A DNA stretch of 64,000 nt, from the NCBI GenBank assembly GCA_026122225.1, contig JANEZZ010003061.1, positions 6,627,501-6,691,500 on the forward strand. Reading direction: 5' to 3'. Below the pieces are notes generated by a model. The model worked only from the letters and a program-made list of their open reading frames with translations, searched no databases and was not told where the DNA came from. This stretch comes from Heloderma charlesbogerti (lineage: Eukaryota > Chordata > Lepidosauria > Squamata > Helodermatidae). Below, piece by piece: positions 30,507 through 40,815 of this stretch; the stretch's first letter is position 1, and each line of letters begins with the position of its first letter. The translations under genes and the position numbers were made by a program.

Positions 30507-31648
30507 TTTTAGAGACTATACATTCTAGCATGGTTTCTCTTCTTTCATTGTATATGGTTTGATGTTTTTGTGTACATGAAACTCCATTCTTGTGAAGGTT
30601 AAAAAGTGAAGAACATAGGTTAAGAAATTAACTGCAGCACTATCTTAAGAAACATGGGGAGGGTTTAGCCATGAGTTGATTCCCTGGCTGAGTTACATGC
30701 CCCCAGAACTGCATTACTTGGAAAGACAAGAATTGGATTAGCTGGAGAGACAAGAAAAGGTGATTAATGAACAGGATATTAATGAACAGGATATTTTTTC
30801 TCCCCGTTCCTAGGCAGCAGTATCACATTTTCTTTAAAAGTGACCTCAAATTTTAAGGTGCCAATCCTAGACATGGCTGGAAGAATAATTTAAGTACCCC
30901 AACGTGACAGCACTTGGCAATATCCCAGACTGTTATTGAAAACAGAAACCCAACTGGGGAAAAGAAAACTGATCGAAAGGTAAATATATACATTAAAAGA
31001 TTGTGCTTATCTACCCTTTAAATGGAAAATGACTGAGCACAGAGGAAGATACAAATGGATGAAAGTGTTTTAAAAAGCCAATTAAAAGATCAAGGACCAA
31101 GTTCTGAATGTGAGAGATAATTATAGGTAGCAAAAGAGGGATTGAAATAGAATAGATAGCAGGTATATCCTGTCCTTAGGAACAAAGCAATTACTGCTAA
31201 ATTGCTGGAAGAGAGGGCAAAAGGCAATGCAAGTGTGAAAAAGAAAAGAAAGTGTAGGAAGGGGAAAAAAGAGAGAAGAAAAAGAGAGCATGGACCTAAC
31301 TAACGAAGACTTAAACACCTTAGATACAGAAAGGTTGCTTTGCTGGTTATGAAATGGGAAACATGGGATAAAGATTATATTTTTGTTCAGCTGAGTGTAA
31401 AAGGCCAAAAGAACATGTAATATGCCTAAACTACTCTGTGAGATTGTTGTAAGGATGTGTTAATCCAAAAATGGCACCTGGAGGAAGGAATGGAATCCAA
31501 GGTGGTAGGTAGGTAGGTAGATACAGAGGCATGTCCTTGCAATATGTGCAACTTTTTAAATTAAAGCAGTTTGAAAATCATGGCTGTACTGCATGATCAG
31601 AAGAAACTGGGTGGAGGGGAATAGATCAGGGTTACTTGAGAGGGTCTC
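30507..31648. other. Unassigned stretch with a purine-rich tract
   Basis: No gene or repeat family recognised. A purine-rich run on the plus strand covers about 31230-31290, and a short (GGTA)n lies at 31503-31519. Confidence 0.45.
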
Positions 31649-31745
31649 TCTCCAGTGGTGATCGGTGGCTCCGATGTCGGTGGGGCAGTAAATCCACTCA
31701 GGTTTACAGTCAGAACAAGTCAGAACACTTATGGAGCTATCCAAC
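31649..31745 (+). mobile_element. CAGTGGAGGCTGG MITE, left half
   Basis: CAGTGGTGATCGGTGGCTCC...GGGGCAGTAAATCCACTC...GGAGCTATCC matches one arm of 9537-9756; the other arm is missing. Confidence 0.65.
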
Positions 31746-32108
31746 ATGCAAAGCAGCTCCCAGCTACTTCCAATGTCAGATTGCAGCTCCTGCTTTAATC
31801 TGCTCAAAAGGATCCCAGCAACACTCACTTCTCCCCTTTCCCTTCTCCAGCTTCACACCTCTTTTCTCTTTCCCCCCAGTTAAGCTGCCATTCTCCTCCC
31901 TGCCCCACTGCAACTTTCCATTCTCCTTAGCAAGGGTTGCCTGGAGCTATGCGCCCTCTCCTGAGCCTTCAGCCCATGCAGGTGAAGCTTCCTGCATCTG
32001 CCACAAAAGCAATTCTTGTGAAGTTGCTGTTAAGTCTCCAGTGCTGTCTCAGTTCAAGGAAACTAACCCCAGTTTTGTATGTTTATGGACGAAGTGGTGG
32101 TTCTAACT

Positions 32109-32505
32109 CAGGGGTGGGGAACCTCTTCAGCCCGTGGGCCAAATTCCATTTTGAAGACCCTCTAGGGGCCGCATTCCAGTGGTAGGTGGGACTGAAGGCA
32201 AATGGGGTGGGGTCAAAATCAAAGTAAAAAAAGAAACAGCTGCACCAATTGAATTGCCAACCTGTTTTGACACTTGGTCTTTAGCAAGGGGAAAACTCTT
32301 GGAGATCCTTTTGGAGGATTCCCTCTCCCTTGCTTCTTCCAAAGAAGACTGAAGATCTATGGTGGGGCCAAAATCCCAGCATATTTTAGTTTCAAGCTTT
32401 TATTGCCAGTATCTAAGCTTTACGAGAGGCATTGCAACCTTTCAGAAGGGGGAACCCAGGCGGGCTGGATTGAGCCCCCAGGCCTGAGGTTCTTCCCCAC
32501 AGACA
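32109..32505 (+). mobile_element. hAT-type element, CAGGGGTGGGGAACC family
   Basis: Left end CAGGGGTGGGGAACCTC; internal GGGCCAAATTCCATTTTG and GGGCCGCATTCCAGTGG; right part GCCCCCAGGCCTGAGGTTC. The extreme right end is changed, so no target duplication could be confirmed. Confidence 0.75.
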
Positions 32506-32629
32506 CATAGGCACTTCCGGTTTTTAGGTGTCCAATTTTTTTTGTAAGAGTGCTGTGCTGCTATGCACTCCCCAGCTCTGTAGACTAGAAGCACAGCCAC
32601 TCTTAGAAATGGGGCTGTCCATATGTACT

Positions 32630-32712
32630 GCAATGTGCATCCATGCTGTCTGGGGATTGTGGGGAGTTGTAGCACTTTTCTCCTTTCTAAACAAGCATAG
32701 GAGTGTGCCCTT
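32630..32712. mobile_element. Harbinger-type MITE, right half
   Basis: GGAGTTGTAGCAC...CTAAACAAGCATAGGAGTGTGCCC followed by TTA. Confidence 0.6.
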
Positions 32713-33176
32713 AGAGCCCTTCAATAGAATTGATTAACCAAACAGCCTCTTCCTGCAGAAAGCAGTACATATCAGTGTGTGTGTGTGCGCGCGCATGTGC
32801 GCCACATGCTGAAGTATTCATTTTACCTACACCCAATTTCCCCTGGGCACTTACAAGGTCATGGATTTGGTTTCTAAATAAAGACAGAGAAGGAGCCTGC
32901 CAGCCTGTGGAGATCGTAAAGCTTATTTTGTCACATTTCCCCCCGCCCCCCGCATCCCCCAGCAAATGGTACTTTAGACTCCTACAGAAATTCACATTTG
33001 ACAGCAGCAAGGTTAATAACAGAGAGAGGAAATAGTGTTAACACGCTGAGGTAGAGAAGGGAGGGGAGGTTTTGACCTGGTGGCATCAGAAATGAAGGGT
33101 AGGAATGAATACACATGAAATGAAGGGTAGGAATTAATACACATCGCCTTCAAAACATTTTATAAAGTGTGTAGAG

Positions 33177-33312
33177 CAGCCCTCCTCAACCTGGTGCTCT
33201 CCAGATGTTTTGGACTTCAGCTCCCAACAGACCCAGCCACCATAGCCAATGGTCAGGAATGCTGGAAGTTGTAGTCCAAAATATCTGGAGGCCACCAGGT
33301 TGGGGCAGGCTG
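33177..33312. mobile_element. hAT-type MITE, complete
   Basis: Ends CAGCCCTCCTCAACCTGGTG and CACCAGGTTGGGGCAGGCTG; flanks GTGTAGAG and GTATAGAT match 6 of 8. Arms pair over most of the 136 bp. Confidence 0.85.
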
Positions 33313-33473
33313 GTATAGATTATTATAGCAACTAAAACTTTTTACAAGATAGTGCTTTCTTAAATATAACTGCTATTCTGTTGTTGGATTTTCCCTCCAT
33401 TGAAACAGAAATGCTGAACTCTGACAGTTTGCACACTCTCATCAGTGTTTGAGCCCTGCAAAAAATATTGGGT

Positions 33474-33835
33474 TGGATCTAGATTTAGTCACTGGCCTAG
33501 CTTGGACCTCATGACAACCCAGGGTTTGTTTAAAAAACAACAACCTGGTTGTGAGCGAACAAGTATGCTGCTGCATGTTTTCCAGCTGGTTCTACTACAT
33601 GCTCCATCCCTAGGTTCCAACTCTGGCTTGTCTGTCCCCTGATAAGCCAGAGTTCATGGTTGGCACACAATTCTAAACAACCCTGGGATGGACCACCCCT
33701 GGGTTGTTTAGCCCCTCCTGCTTGCAGCGGGACCAGTCAGGCAATGTGCAACAGCACGCTGCCACATTCATGACAACTCAAGGTTTAAAAAACCACAGGG
33801 TTGTCATAACATCCAAACTGGGCCAAACTCAGGGC
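33474..33835. mobile_element. Unclassified element with GGGTTGTTTAG inversions
   Basis: GGGTTGGATCTAGATTTAGTC start, then CAACCCAGGGTTTG, AACAACCCTGGGATGG facing CCACCCCTGGGTTGTTTAGCC, and CAGGGTTGTCATAACATCC. The right half is shared with 60115-60365 (GTTTAGCC...CAGCACGCTG). Borders are approximate. Confidence 0.5.
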
Positions 33836-33911
33836 CGGCTCTACCATTAGGCAGAGTGAGGCAGTCACCTCAGCCAGCTAATTTTAGTTCTCATGAAAGG
33901 GTAGCAGATTT

Positions 33912-34400
33912 AGGGTGCAATCCTATCGGGATGCCCATCAGCCTCTGACCTCGGAGGGTGATGGGAATTCTATGCAGAGTGGGGGCAGCACAGAGGCGAT
34001 TTTCACCTCCGCGTTCCCCCCACTCTGCATTTTTGCTAGATGGGTGTGTTTGCCCATCTAGCTAGGGCTCTGCGGAGGGGGAGGGACAGAGGCTGGGGAA
34101 GGGTGGGGATATCCCTGTTTCCCCAGTCTCCCCCCTGCCCACAGAATTGCCCCCTTTCCCTTCCCTCCAAGGCTGCCTTTGCAAACTGGGAGAGCCAGCT
34201 GGCACGGTTCTCTCCACACCAGCTGCGAGGGGAAGCGGGCAGGAGCTCGAACTACTGGGTCCGAGGTCAGGGTGGTGTCTCTGACCTCAGATCCAGGAAT
34301 CCGAAGTATCCTGTGACCCCCAGTCTTTGGGTGCTATGCACCTTGACTGGAGGTGTGTGTGTGTGTGGGGGGGGGGGAAGGTGCCATTTGCAGTTCTGCC
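33912..34400. mobile_element. Possible Harbinger-type element, left end only, with a (GT)nGn run
   Basis: Starts TTAGGGTGCAATCCTATCGGG, like the GGGNGCAATCC ends elsewhere. The interior is GC-rich with facing CAGAGTGGGGGC and CCCCCCACTCTGC. A GT tract followed by a G run lies at 34350-34379. The right end was not found. Confidence 0.45.
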
Positions 34401-34424
34401 TCAAGCAGCAGAATTTCATTTCAT

Positions 34425-34830
34425 TTCATTTATTATATTTCTATACCACCCCATAGCTGAAGCCTTCTGGGTGGTTCACAAAAATTATAAACCATTAAAA
34501 TACATTATGTAAAATATTAAACCATTCGTGTAATAACATAGAACAAATAACACACACAGCAACAGCATATATCTAAAACAAAAATAATCAGCCAGAGACA
34601 ATCAAGAGAGTCATTATACACTGCCAAATGCCTGAGAGAAGAGGGCAGTTTTAGCCTGTCACCAAAAAGATGACAACATTGGCACCAGGTGGGCCACATC
34701 AGGGAGATTATTCCATAAATGAGGAGCCACCACTGAGAAGGCCCTCTCACTTGTTGCCGCCTTCCGAGCCTCCTTGGGAGGAGGCTCCTGGAGGAGGGCC
34801 TTAGATGCAGAGTGTAGTGTCTTGGGCTGG
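34425..34830 (-). mobile_element. L2 LINE 3' end
   Basis: (ATTTC)n, TATTTCTATACCACCCCATAG...AGCCTTCTGGGTGGTTCACA, A-rich stretch, and a decayed RT end with TTATTCCATAAATGAGG and GAGAAGGCCCTCTC, the minus-strand RAFS-APxLWN region. Confidence 0.8.
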
Positions 34831-34920
34831 GCCTAGTCATACATAGAGTAGACCCATTGAAATCAATGGGACTTAAGTTAGTCATGACTAAGTCAGTATG
34901 ACCACTTCTGGATCCAAGCA
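34831..34920. mobile_element. Short palindromic element with CCATTGAAATCAATGGG core
   Basis: Contains a perfect palindromic core at about 34856-34871 within GGCCTAGTCATAC...GTCATGACTAAG...GGATCCAAG. Shared motifs occur at 1492 and 21545-21660. Confidence 0.5.
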
Positions 34921-35172
34921 GTCATCTTTACCTGCAATGGATAAGCAGGCAACTTTACATGACAGCATTTGAATGTTGGGAATGTAGGGGTGAATGGACC
35001 TTTGCAGAGTTAGCATATGGCGGAAACACTTGCTCTCCTGCTGATCCGTGCACATGAAGCTCGCAGTGCAATCTATGTTTATTGTGCTGCTGGAAAGCTG
35101 CTGATTGTGGGATGAAATATGAATTTTGCCCTGTGAGCTCGACGTACGAGGAAGCACTTGTGGGCTCTGTGT

Positions 35173-35329
35173 CAGCCTTCCCCAACCTAGATGTGCTGGA
35201 CTACAATTGTACAAATGTAGTCCAGCACTTCAGATGTGCTGGACTACAATTCCCAGCATCCTCCAGCCAACATGGGAGTTGGGAATTGTAGTGTAACACA
35301 TCTGGAGTGCACCAGGTTGGGGAAGGCTG
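35173..35329. mobile_element. hAT-type MITE with an internal duplication
   Basis: Ends CAGCCTTCCCCAACCTAGAT and CACCAGGTTGGGGAAGGCTG; flanks CTCTGTGT and CTCTGCAT match 6 of 8. The motif GATGTGCTGGACTACAATT occurs twice (about 35190 and 35232) with an inverted copy between, so the left arm has been locally rearranged. Confidence 0.8.
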
Positions 35330-35454
35330 CTCTGCATGTATCTTTTCTACTGGCATTTTCAACATGCCAAGATGGTTTTGCCCGTTTGCCACAAATACTG
35401 TTTGGTGCCTGTGAAAGTTGATTAGCAGACATGGTGGGAAGCCTCAGCAATCTG

Positions 35455-35830
35455 TGGTATAGGGGTAAATTTTGAAGTGCAGGCACTCATCATGACAGTC
35501 TTCACAGCCACACCCCGAAGGTGAGCCCCAAAATGCAAGCAGATGCATTGATCTATATCAGCCAACCAGTTCTAGCAGTTTTCATTTCTACCAGGAGCAG
35601 ATCTTTTGTGAAGGTAATGGGTCTTAATTGCCCACTGGAGACCAAGCCACCCCCAAAATACTTTACATTACAACAAGGAACAATATCTTGTTGCTGGGAA
35701 AATCCATTTTCCCCCTAGCTACTGTGAGGATTGCAGCTAAGCTCAGAGAGAGCAAAGAATTCTGAGGGGGGCGGGCAGATGATGTTGCAGTCCCTGCTAA
35801 TCAAAAAGTGCCATCACTGTATCTCTGTGA
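35455..35830 (+). repeat. Unclassified dispersed repeat, long copy
   Basis: Matches the reverse complement of 42835-43185 in order: TTTTGAAGTGCAGGCA, CATCATGACAG, GCAGTTTTCATTTC, AGCAGATCTTTTGT, TAATGGGTCT, TTGCTGGGAAAAT, TAGCTACTGTGAG, GATTGCAGCTAAGCTCAGAG and CTAATCAAAAAGTGC. No ORF, and class unknown. Confidence 0.75.
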
Positions 35831-36963
35831 GTTCTAGTTGCATTATACCACTGTCAGCCATCTATCGCAAAATGCAGCATTTCAGATACTTCCACATGGT
35901 CAAATCCTAGCCCCAGACTATCCTAAAAAGTGCTTGGCTAGGGACCAATTGGTTTTTTAGAGCTAGGTTTTAGCTGCAAGGTGCGATGTTGATATGGACA
36001 TGATGATGACCTGGCCTTTCTTTTACTAATCCACCTGGTTTTTCCAGCACCTTGACTATTCCAAACATGATGGTAACATGCAAAAAAGAGTCCATTTGGT
36101 TATCTCAACAGGTGACCTCCTTAGTGGTACACTTGTAACATTGTTTACTGTTGTCAGCTCATTTGTTTGCAGGGCGATGAATATGTCTGATAATGTCAGT
36201 TTCTGGTTACGGCTTTGTTTAGCAGGTCTAAATAATGAACCACCAGAGTCTGCAGACCTCTCAGGTGCTACTACTGAGGCATATGTGAAAACTCAGGGCA
36301 GAATCATGAGTCTGCCATTCTCGGAAAAGATTTCCATTGGGAATTTCACTAAGATACTGAAGGTGATTCAATGCTGAGGCTAGGTAGCAGGTAATTATTT
36401 CGATGAAGCCTTAGGAGACATTTTCCCCCTTACTGATCCTCCTTCACAATGATGTAAGTGTCAAAGGAGAACAGCTTTGCTTTGGCGATGGTGGAGATAA
36501 ACTTGTTGCAAGGAAGAAGTCTTGTTCACATCTTTAAAAATGATTTTTAAAATGTTCAATTTAGTGCAGAAGAGGGGAATACTCACTGTAAAAAAAAAAG
36601 GATTAAAAAATTAAGTGTTCTTGAAAGGGCAAGACATAGTTACAAGGAGTATCATGCCTCCTCCTATTCAATTAAGCAAGCCAATTAAGTCAATTAAGCA
36701 AGCCAAGAGAGAGGCCGAGTTCTTACTAGCAAACAAGGATTTTCCAGAGATAAGTCAGGGGGGTAGCCCAAGGTCAAGGACATGGGATAGCAGGCAAGTA
36801 GAATCAGAATCCAAAGGCAGCATCAGGCAGAAGTCCAAGGTCAATAATTAAGAGGTCCAAACACGAGTTAAGGTCAGCATACACGAAGCTGGACCTAAGG
36901 ACTACTGTTGTTTTCAGTAAAGTCCAGACAGAAAATGCAGGCTTATGTTCCCAGGACCTCCTG
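35831..36963. other. Unassigned stretch
   Basis: No gene or repeat family recognised. It ends at the target duplication of a BovB fragment (CCAGGACCTCCTG at 36951-36963). Confidence 0.4.
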
Positions 36964-37422
36964 TTGTTGTTGTTCAGTCGTTCAGTCATGTCCGACTCTT
37001 CGGTACCCCATGGACCATAGCACGCCAGGCCTTCCTGTCCTGTGCTCTCTCCCAGAGCGTGCTCAAGTTCATATTCATTGCATCCGTGATGCTATCTAGC
37101 CATCTCATCCTCTGCCGTCCCCTTCTCCTTTTGCCTTCAGTCTTTCCCAGCATCAGGGTCTTTTCCAGGGAGTTTTCTCTTTGCATTAGGTGGCCAAAAT
37201 ATTGGAGCTTCAGCTTCATTATCTGTCCTTCCAATGAGCAGTCAGGGTTGATTTCCTTTAGGATGGACTGATTTGACCTCCTTGCAGTCCAGGGGACTCG
37301 TAAGAGTCTTCTCCAGCACCACAGTTCGAAAGCATCAATTCTTCGGCGCTCAGCCTTCCTTATAGTCCAGCTCTCACAGCCATACATTACTACTGGGAAA
37401 ACCATAGCTTTGATTAGACGGA
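36964..37422 (-). mobile_element. BovB LINE, 5'-truncated 3' end with target duplication
   Basis: Starts on the plus strand with (TTG)n and GTTCAGTCGTTCAGTC, the BovB tail in reverse. The minus frame covers the last ~140 codons of ORF (YGCESWTIRKAERR to DRKAWRAMVHGV). Flanks CCAGGACCTCCTG at 36951-36963 and 37423-37435 are identical, a 13-bp duplication, so the truncation point is original to the insertion. Confidence 0.92.
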
Positions 37423-38394
37423 CCAGGACCTCCTGAGCCCTACCCATATATTACAGCCCTTGCATCCTTGCTTCTTCCTTGGAGTTGGGTACTTTGTCTT
37501 AAAGGAGCTTTAATTATCTGCCTCTTAAGGCAATGGTGCTGTCTGGGACTGGGTGGACACTCAGCCTCTGCAGCAGAACTCCCTTCTTCTAGCAGGGGCA
37601 GACCTGTGGTCTTTTCTAGTGCTGTGCTGAATCCTGCCCCCTATATTTAGAAAGTTTTTTCTCTTTCTGTGAAAGGCATTGTTTTTTTCTGCTTCTTTTG
37701 CAGGGAGGGGGAATATTTTGGAGAATTTTCTCCTTGAGGAAAGGGACAGGGTTTCCGCTTACCTTTTTGTGGTGTAGGCGATTCTTGAGGGGTGTTCTGT
37801 TTTTAATTTTTTTTAAGAACACCCTCTGAGCTTGGAGGCGCCCAGGACTCTTCTCCAGTGGAGAGTTCTTCCTGAATGCCTATTGGAGAGGGTGAGGTCA
37901 TATGGTCTCCTGGGAGTTCAGAAAGAACTGCTGGGCTAAAGAAGAGTCCTGGGCTCCTGCAAGTGCAGAGGGTGTTTAAAAAAGAAGAAAGAAAAATGCT
38001 CAAGAATTGCCTACACTTAAAATGGTATGTAGAAACCATGTCCCCCGCCCCAAGGAGAAAAATTTCACCTCTCCCAGCCTCTTTCACCAGAGTTTCCATT
38101 TTGTCCTCATGAAATGCGGAAAATGGAAGAATAAAAAATTTCAGCACAGCACTAGTCATCTCCCCTGAGGGCCCAGGCTTCCCCATGTCTCCTGAGAGAG
38201 ATGGCTCTATGGCTCCATCTGTCTCAGGGAGTCCTAGCTCCTCAGAAGAGGAGGAGAACCCCTCCAGTGGGGGCATGACAGCAGCATGTGAAATCAGGAC
38301 TCCTGCACAAACACCTGCTCTGTTTTTAACTCCCCCTCCCTAAGCTAAAGGAAGCACTAGAGGAAATACCAAGAGGGAACACTAATTCCTTGAA
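37423..38394. other. Unassigned stretch with low-complexity ORFs
   Basis: Open frames on both strands at 37800-38276 overlap each other. An imperfect inverted repeat pairs CCAGGACTCTTCTCCAGTGG-like sequence near 37849 with GAAGAGTCCTGGGCTCC near 37940, so this may be a foldback element. No gene is called. Confidence 0.35.
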
Positions 38395-39455
38395 AAACTG
38401 CCAATATCATACTGCCCCTGTACAAATCTATGGTGCGACCACACTTGGAATACTGTGTACAGTTCTGGTCACCACACCTAAAAAAGGATATTGTAGAGCT
38501 GGAAAAAGGGTAGAAAAGGGCAACTGAAATGGTCAAGGGGCTGGAGCATCTCCCCTATGAGTAGGGATGTACGAAAGTCACTTACCTTTTCGCAGCTTGG
38601 CTTCACGGTGGGGGGGAGGCGCTTTGCGTTCCCCCCCGAAGTTCAGGTGAAGGGGGGGAGGCTTCCCGCCTCGCCCGGCCGAAATTCAGGCTGGGGGGAG
38701 GCTTTCCGCCTCGCCCGGCCGAAATACAGGCCCGGGGAGAAGCGCCCCGTCTCCAGGAATTTGTCTAACCCCCTTTTAAAGCCATCCAAATTGGTGGCCA
38801 TAATTTAACTATGTCATAAGAACATAAAAACCCATGGGCCGCCGCCATTTGCGTACACGCTTCCCCCCCCCCAAAGTCACCCGTGATAGGCTACGTGACG
38901 TTACGTAGCCTATCACGGGTGTTTTGTTTTGTTTTTACTTTATTTTTATTTTTTTTTGCAATGGCGGTGGTGGCAGCCGGTCGGGAGACCGGCCGCGGCC
39001 GCCGCCCCCGCTTGCAACGAAACGCCGCTGAACCGCCGCCGGGACCCACCGCCGGGAGGGACATTCGCCAAAGGTAAGGGGGAGGGCGGGGGGGTGGCGG
39101 AGAATTTCACCACCGATTTCAGGGGGCCGAATGCATTGGCACTCAGCCCCCCGAAGATTCGGGGAGAAATTCTCTGCCATCTCTACCTATGAGGGAAGGT
39201 TACAACAGCTGGGATTGTTTAGCTTGGACAAAAGGAGGGTAAGAGGAGACATGATATAGATCTACAAAATTATGGATGGTGTGGGGAATGTGGAGGGGGA
39301 CATGGGTGGGAGGGTGCTGTTGTGCTCATGCCCTGCTTGTGGGTTCCTGGCTGACAGCTGGTTGGCCACTGTGTGGAACAGAATGCTGGACTAGATGGAC
39401 CCTTAGTCTGATCCAGCATGGCTCTTTCTGTGTTCCTATGACTTGTGGAAGACTC
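38395..39455 (+). mobile_element. CR1-like LINE 3' end, split by a palindromic element
   Basis: 38395-38561 and 39186-39455 form one plus-strand LINE: AAGGGCAACTGAAATGGTCA, GGGGCTGGAGCATCTC, then after the insertion GGGAAGGTTACAACAGCTGG, GGTAAGAGGAGACATGAT, a deletion, and the 3' UTR GGTGGGAGGGTGCTGTTGTG...CTGGACTAGATGGACC. The coding part is the RT C-terminus (ATKMIKxLExLPxEER, LGLFSLEKRR in related minus copies). Confidence 0.85.
38562..39185. mobile_element. Nested-palindrome hAT-like element, copy 4, perfect 8-bp TSD
   Basis: Ends TAGGGATG and CATCTCTA, flanked on both sides by CCTATGAG (38554-38561 and 39186-39193), an exact 8-bp duplication in the host LINE. Reverse orientation to copy 3: type B arm first (donor in reverse, AC at 38584-38585, 24 bp from the end; three repeat units), then type A arm with AAG|GTAAGG (GT at 39074). 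Most of the palindromic core is gone: 38755-38830 is a piece of LINE 3' end in reverse, followed by CCCATGGGCCGCCGCCATTTGC and one GATAGGCTACGTGA hairpin at about 38882-38920. Confidence 0.92.
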
Positions 39456-39504
39456 CATAATAACACAGGAATAGCCTTGCTAGATCAGGCAAAGTTCCAG
39501 GGGC

Positions 39505-39680
39505 ATCGATCCTTTTTCAGCCCAGGGGCTGAATTCCAAGTTGGGAAGGGTCTCAGGGGCCACATTACAGCAGTGGGTGAGGCCAAAGGCATGGGGTGGT
39601 GCCAAGGACAGAGGAAGCAAAGTGGGCAGGGCCAAGTGTGATGCTTTCTCATTTGGACATTTTCTCGCCAAGCATAGAAA
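39505..39680 (+). mobile_element. hAT-type element, CAGGGGTGGGGAACC family, fragment
   Basis: CAGCCCAGGGGCTGAATTCC, GGGGCCACATTACAGCAGTGG and CATGGGGTGGTGCCAAGG match the left third of 44809-45470. Confidence 0.65.
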
Positions 39681-39984
39681 ACACAGCTCAATCCCAAGCA
39701 AGCCTTTTCCAAAGTCAGCCCGAGTGCGTGATTCATATTTAGCAGAACAGTAGTAACTTGGACCCTACGAGCATGCCTCAGTGCAGTCTGCCAAAGGATT
39801 AAGCTTCCAATATACTCATTATCTCTGATGTTGGGCATTTGACTCCAGATCCATCTATTGTCCTGCCCCTTAAGTATAATCAACCAACGTTTCTGTTAAT
39901 TAAAAGTGTACAATCAAGACAGTCATAACCATGGTTCACAGCACTGTGTTATGCTGCTAAGCTTTACCATAAGGACTAAAGAAC
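39681..39984. other. Unassigned stretch
   Basis: Nothing recognised between two transposon fragments. Confidence 0.35.
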
Positions 39985-40590
39985 TTAAGAAGAGCCCTGC
40001 TGGATCAGACCAGGGGTCCATCCTGTCCAGCATTCTGTTCACACAGTGGCCAACCAGCTGCCTGTGGATAACCCACAAGAAAGACATGAATGCAACAGCA
40101 TCCTCCCACCCATGTTCCCCAGCAACTGGTGCACATAGGCGTACTGCCTCTGATACTGGAGGTAGCACATAGCCACCATTACTAGTAACCATTCATAGCC
40201 TTATCCTCCGTGAATTTGTCTAATCATTGCCTGCTCTGCAATGATTAGACAAATGTAGAGGTTGCACTCCCTCTACATTTTGTGTGAAGAAATACTTCCT
40301 TTTATCTGTCCTGAATCTCCCACCAATCAGCTTCATGGGATGACCCCATTGGGTTCTAGTATTATCAGAGAGGGAGAAAAATGTCTCCTTACTCACTTTC
40401 TCCACACCATGCATAATTTTATACACCTCTATCATGTCTCCCCTTACTCACTTTTTTTTAAGCCAAACAGTCCCACACATTGTAGCCTTTCCTTATAGGG
40501 GAGTTGCTCCAGCCCCTTGATCATTTTGATTACCCCTTTTGGCACCCTTTCCAACACTACAATATTATTTTTACTGCTAGAAATTTCACT
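39985..40590 (-). mobile_element. CR1-like LINE 3' end
   Basis: In reverse: 3' UTR (CAACCAGCTGCCTGTGGATA, ACCCATGTTCCCCAGCAAC) then RT C-terminal frames (MKLIGGRFRTDKRKYFFTQ, EVYKIMHGVEKV). Truncated near 40590. Confidence 0.85.
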
Positions 40591-40815
40591 GCAGGAACTG
40601 CACCTCTATAATTTCAAAATATAAACTAATTGCTTTTGAAAGGTAATGAATTAGTCAATTCAAAGGTTACTTTCTTTGCTTTGATTTTAAGAACACTGAA
40701 AAGGCCCAGGCAACATAAATCTTTGCATCTGATCCAGAATATTGCCTGAGGGAGGAACCATCTCCAGAGAATACAGCTCAGCATCTAAGCACAATTGTTT
40801 TTCCTTTCCATCTGT

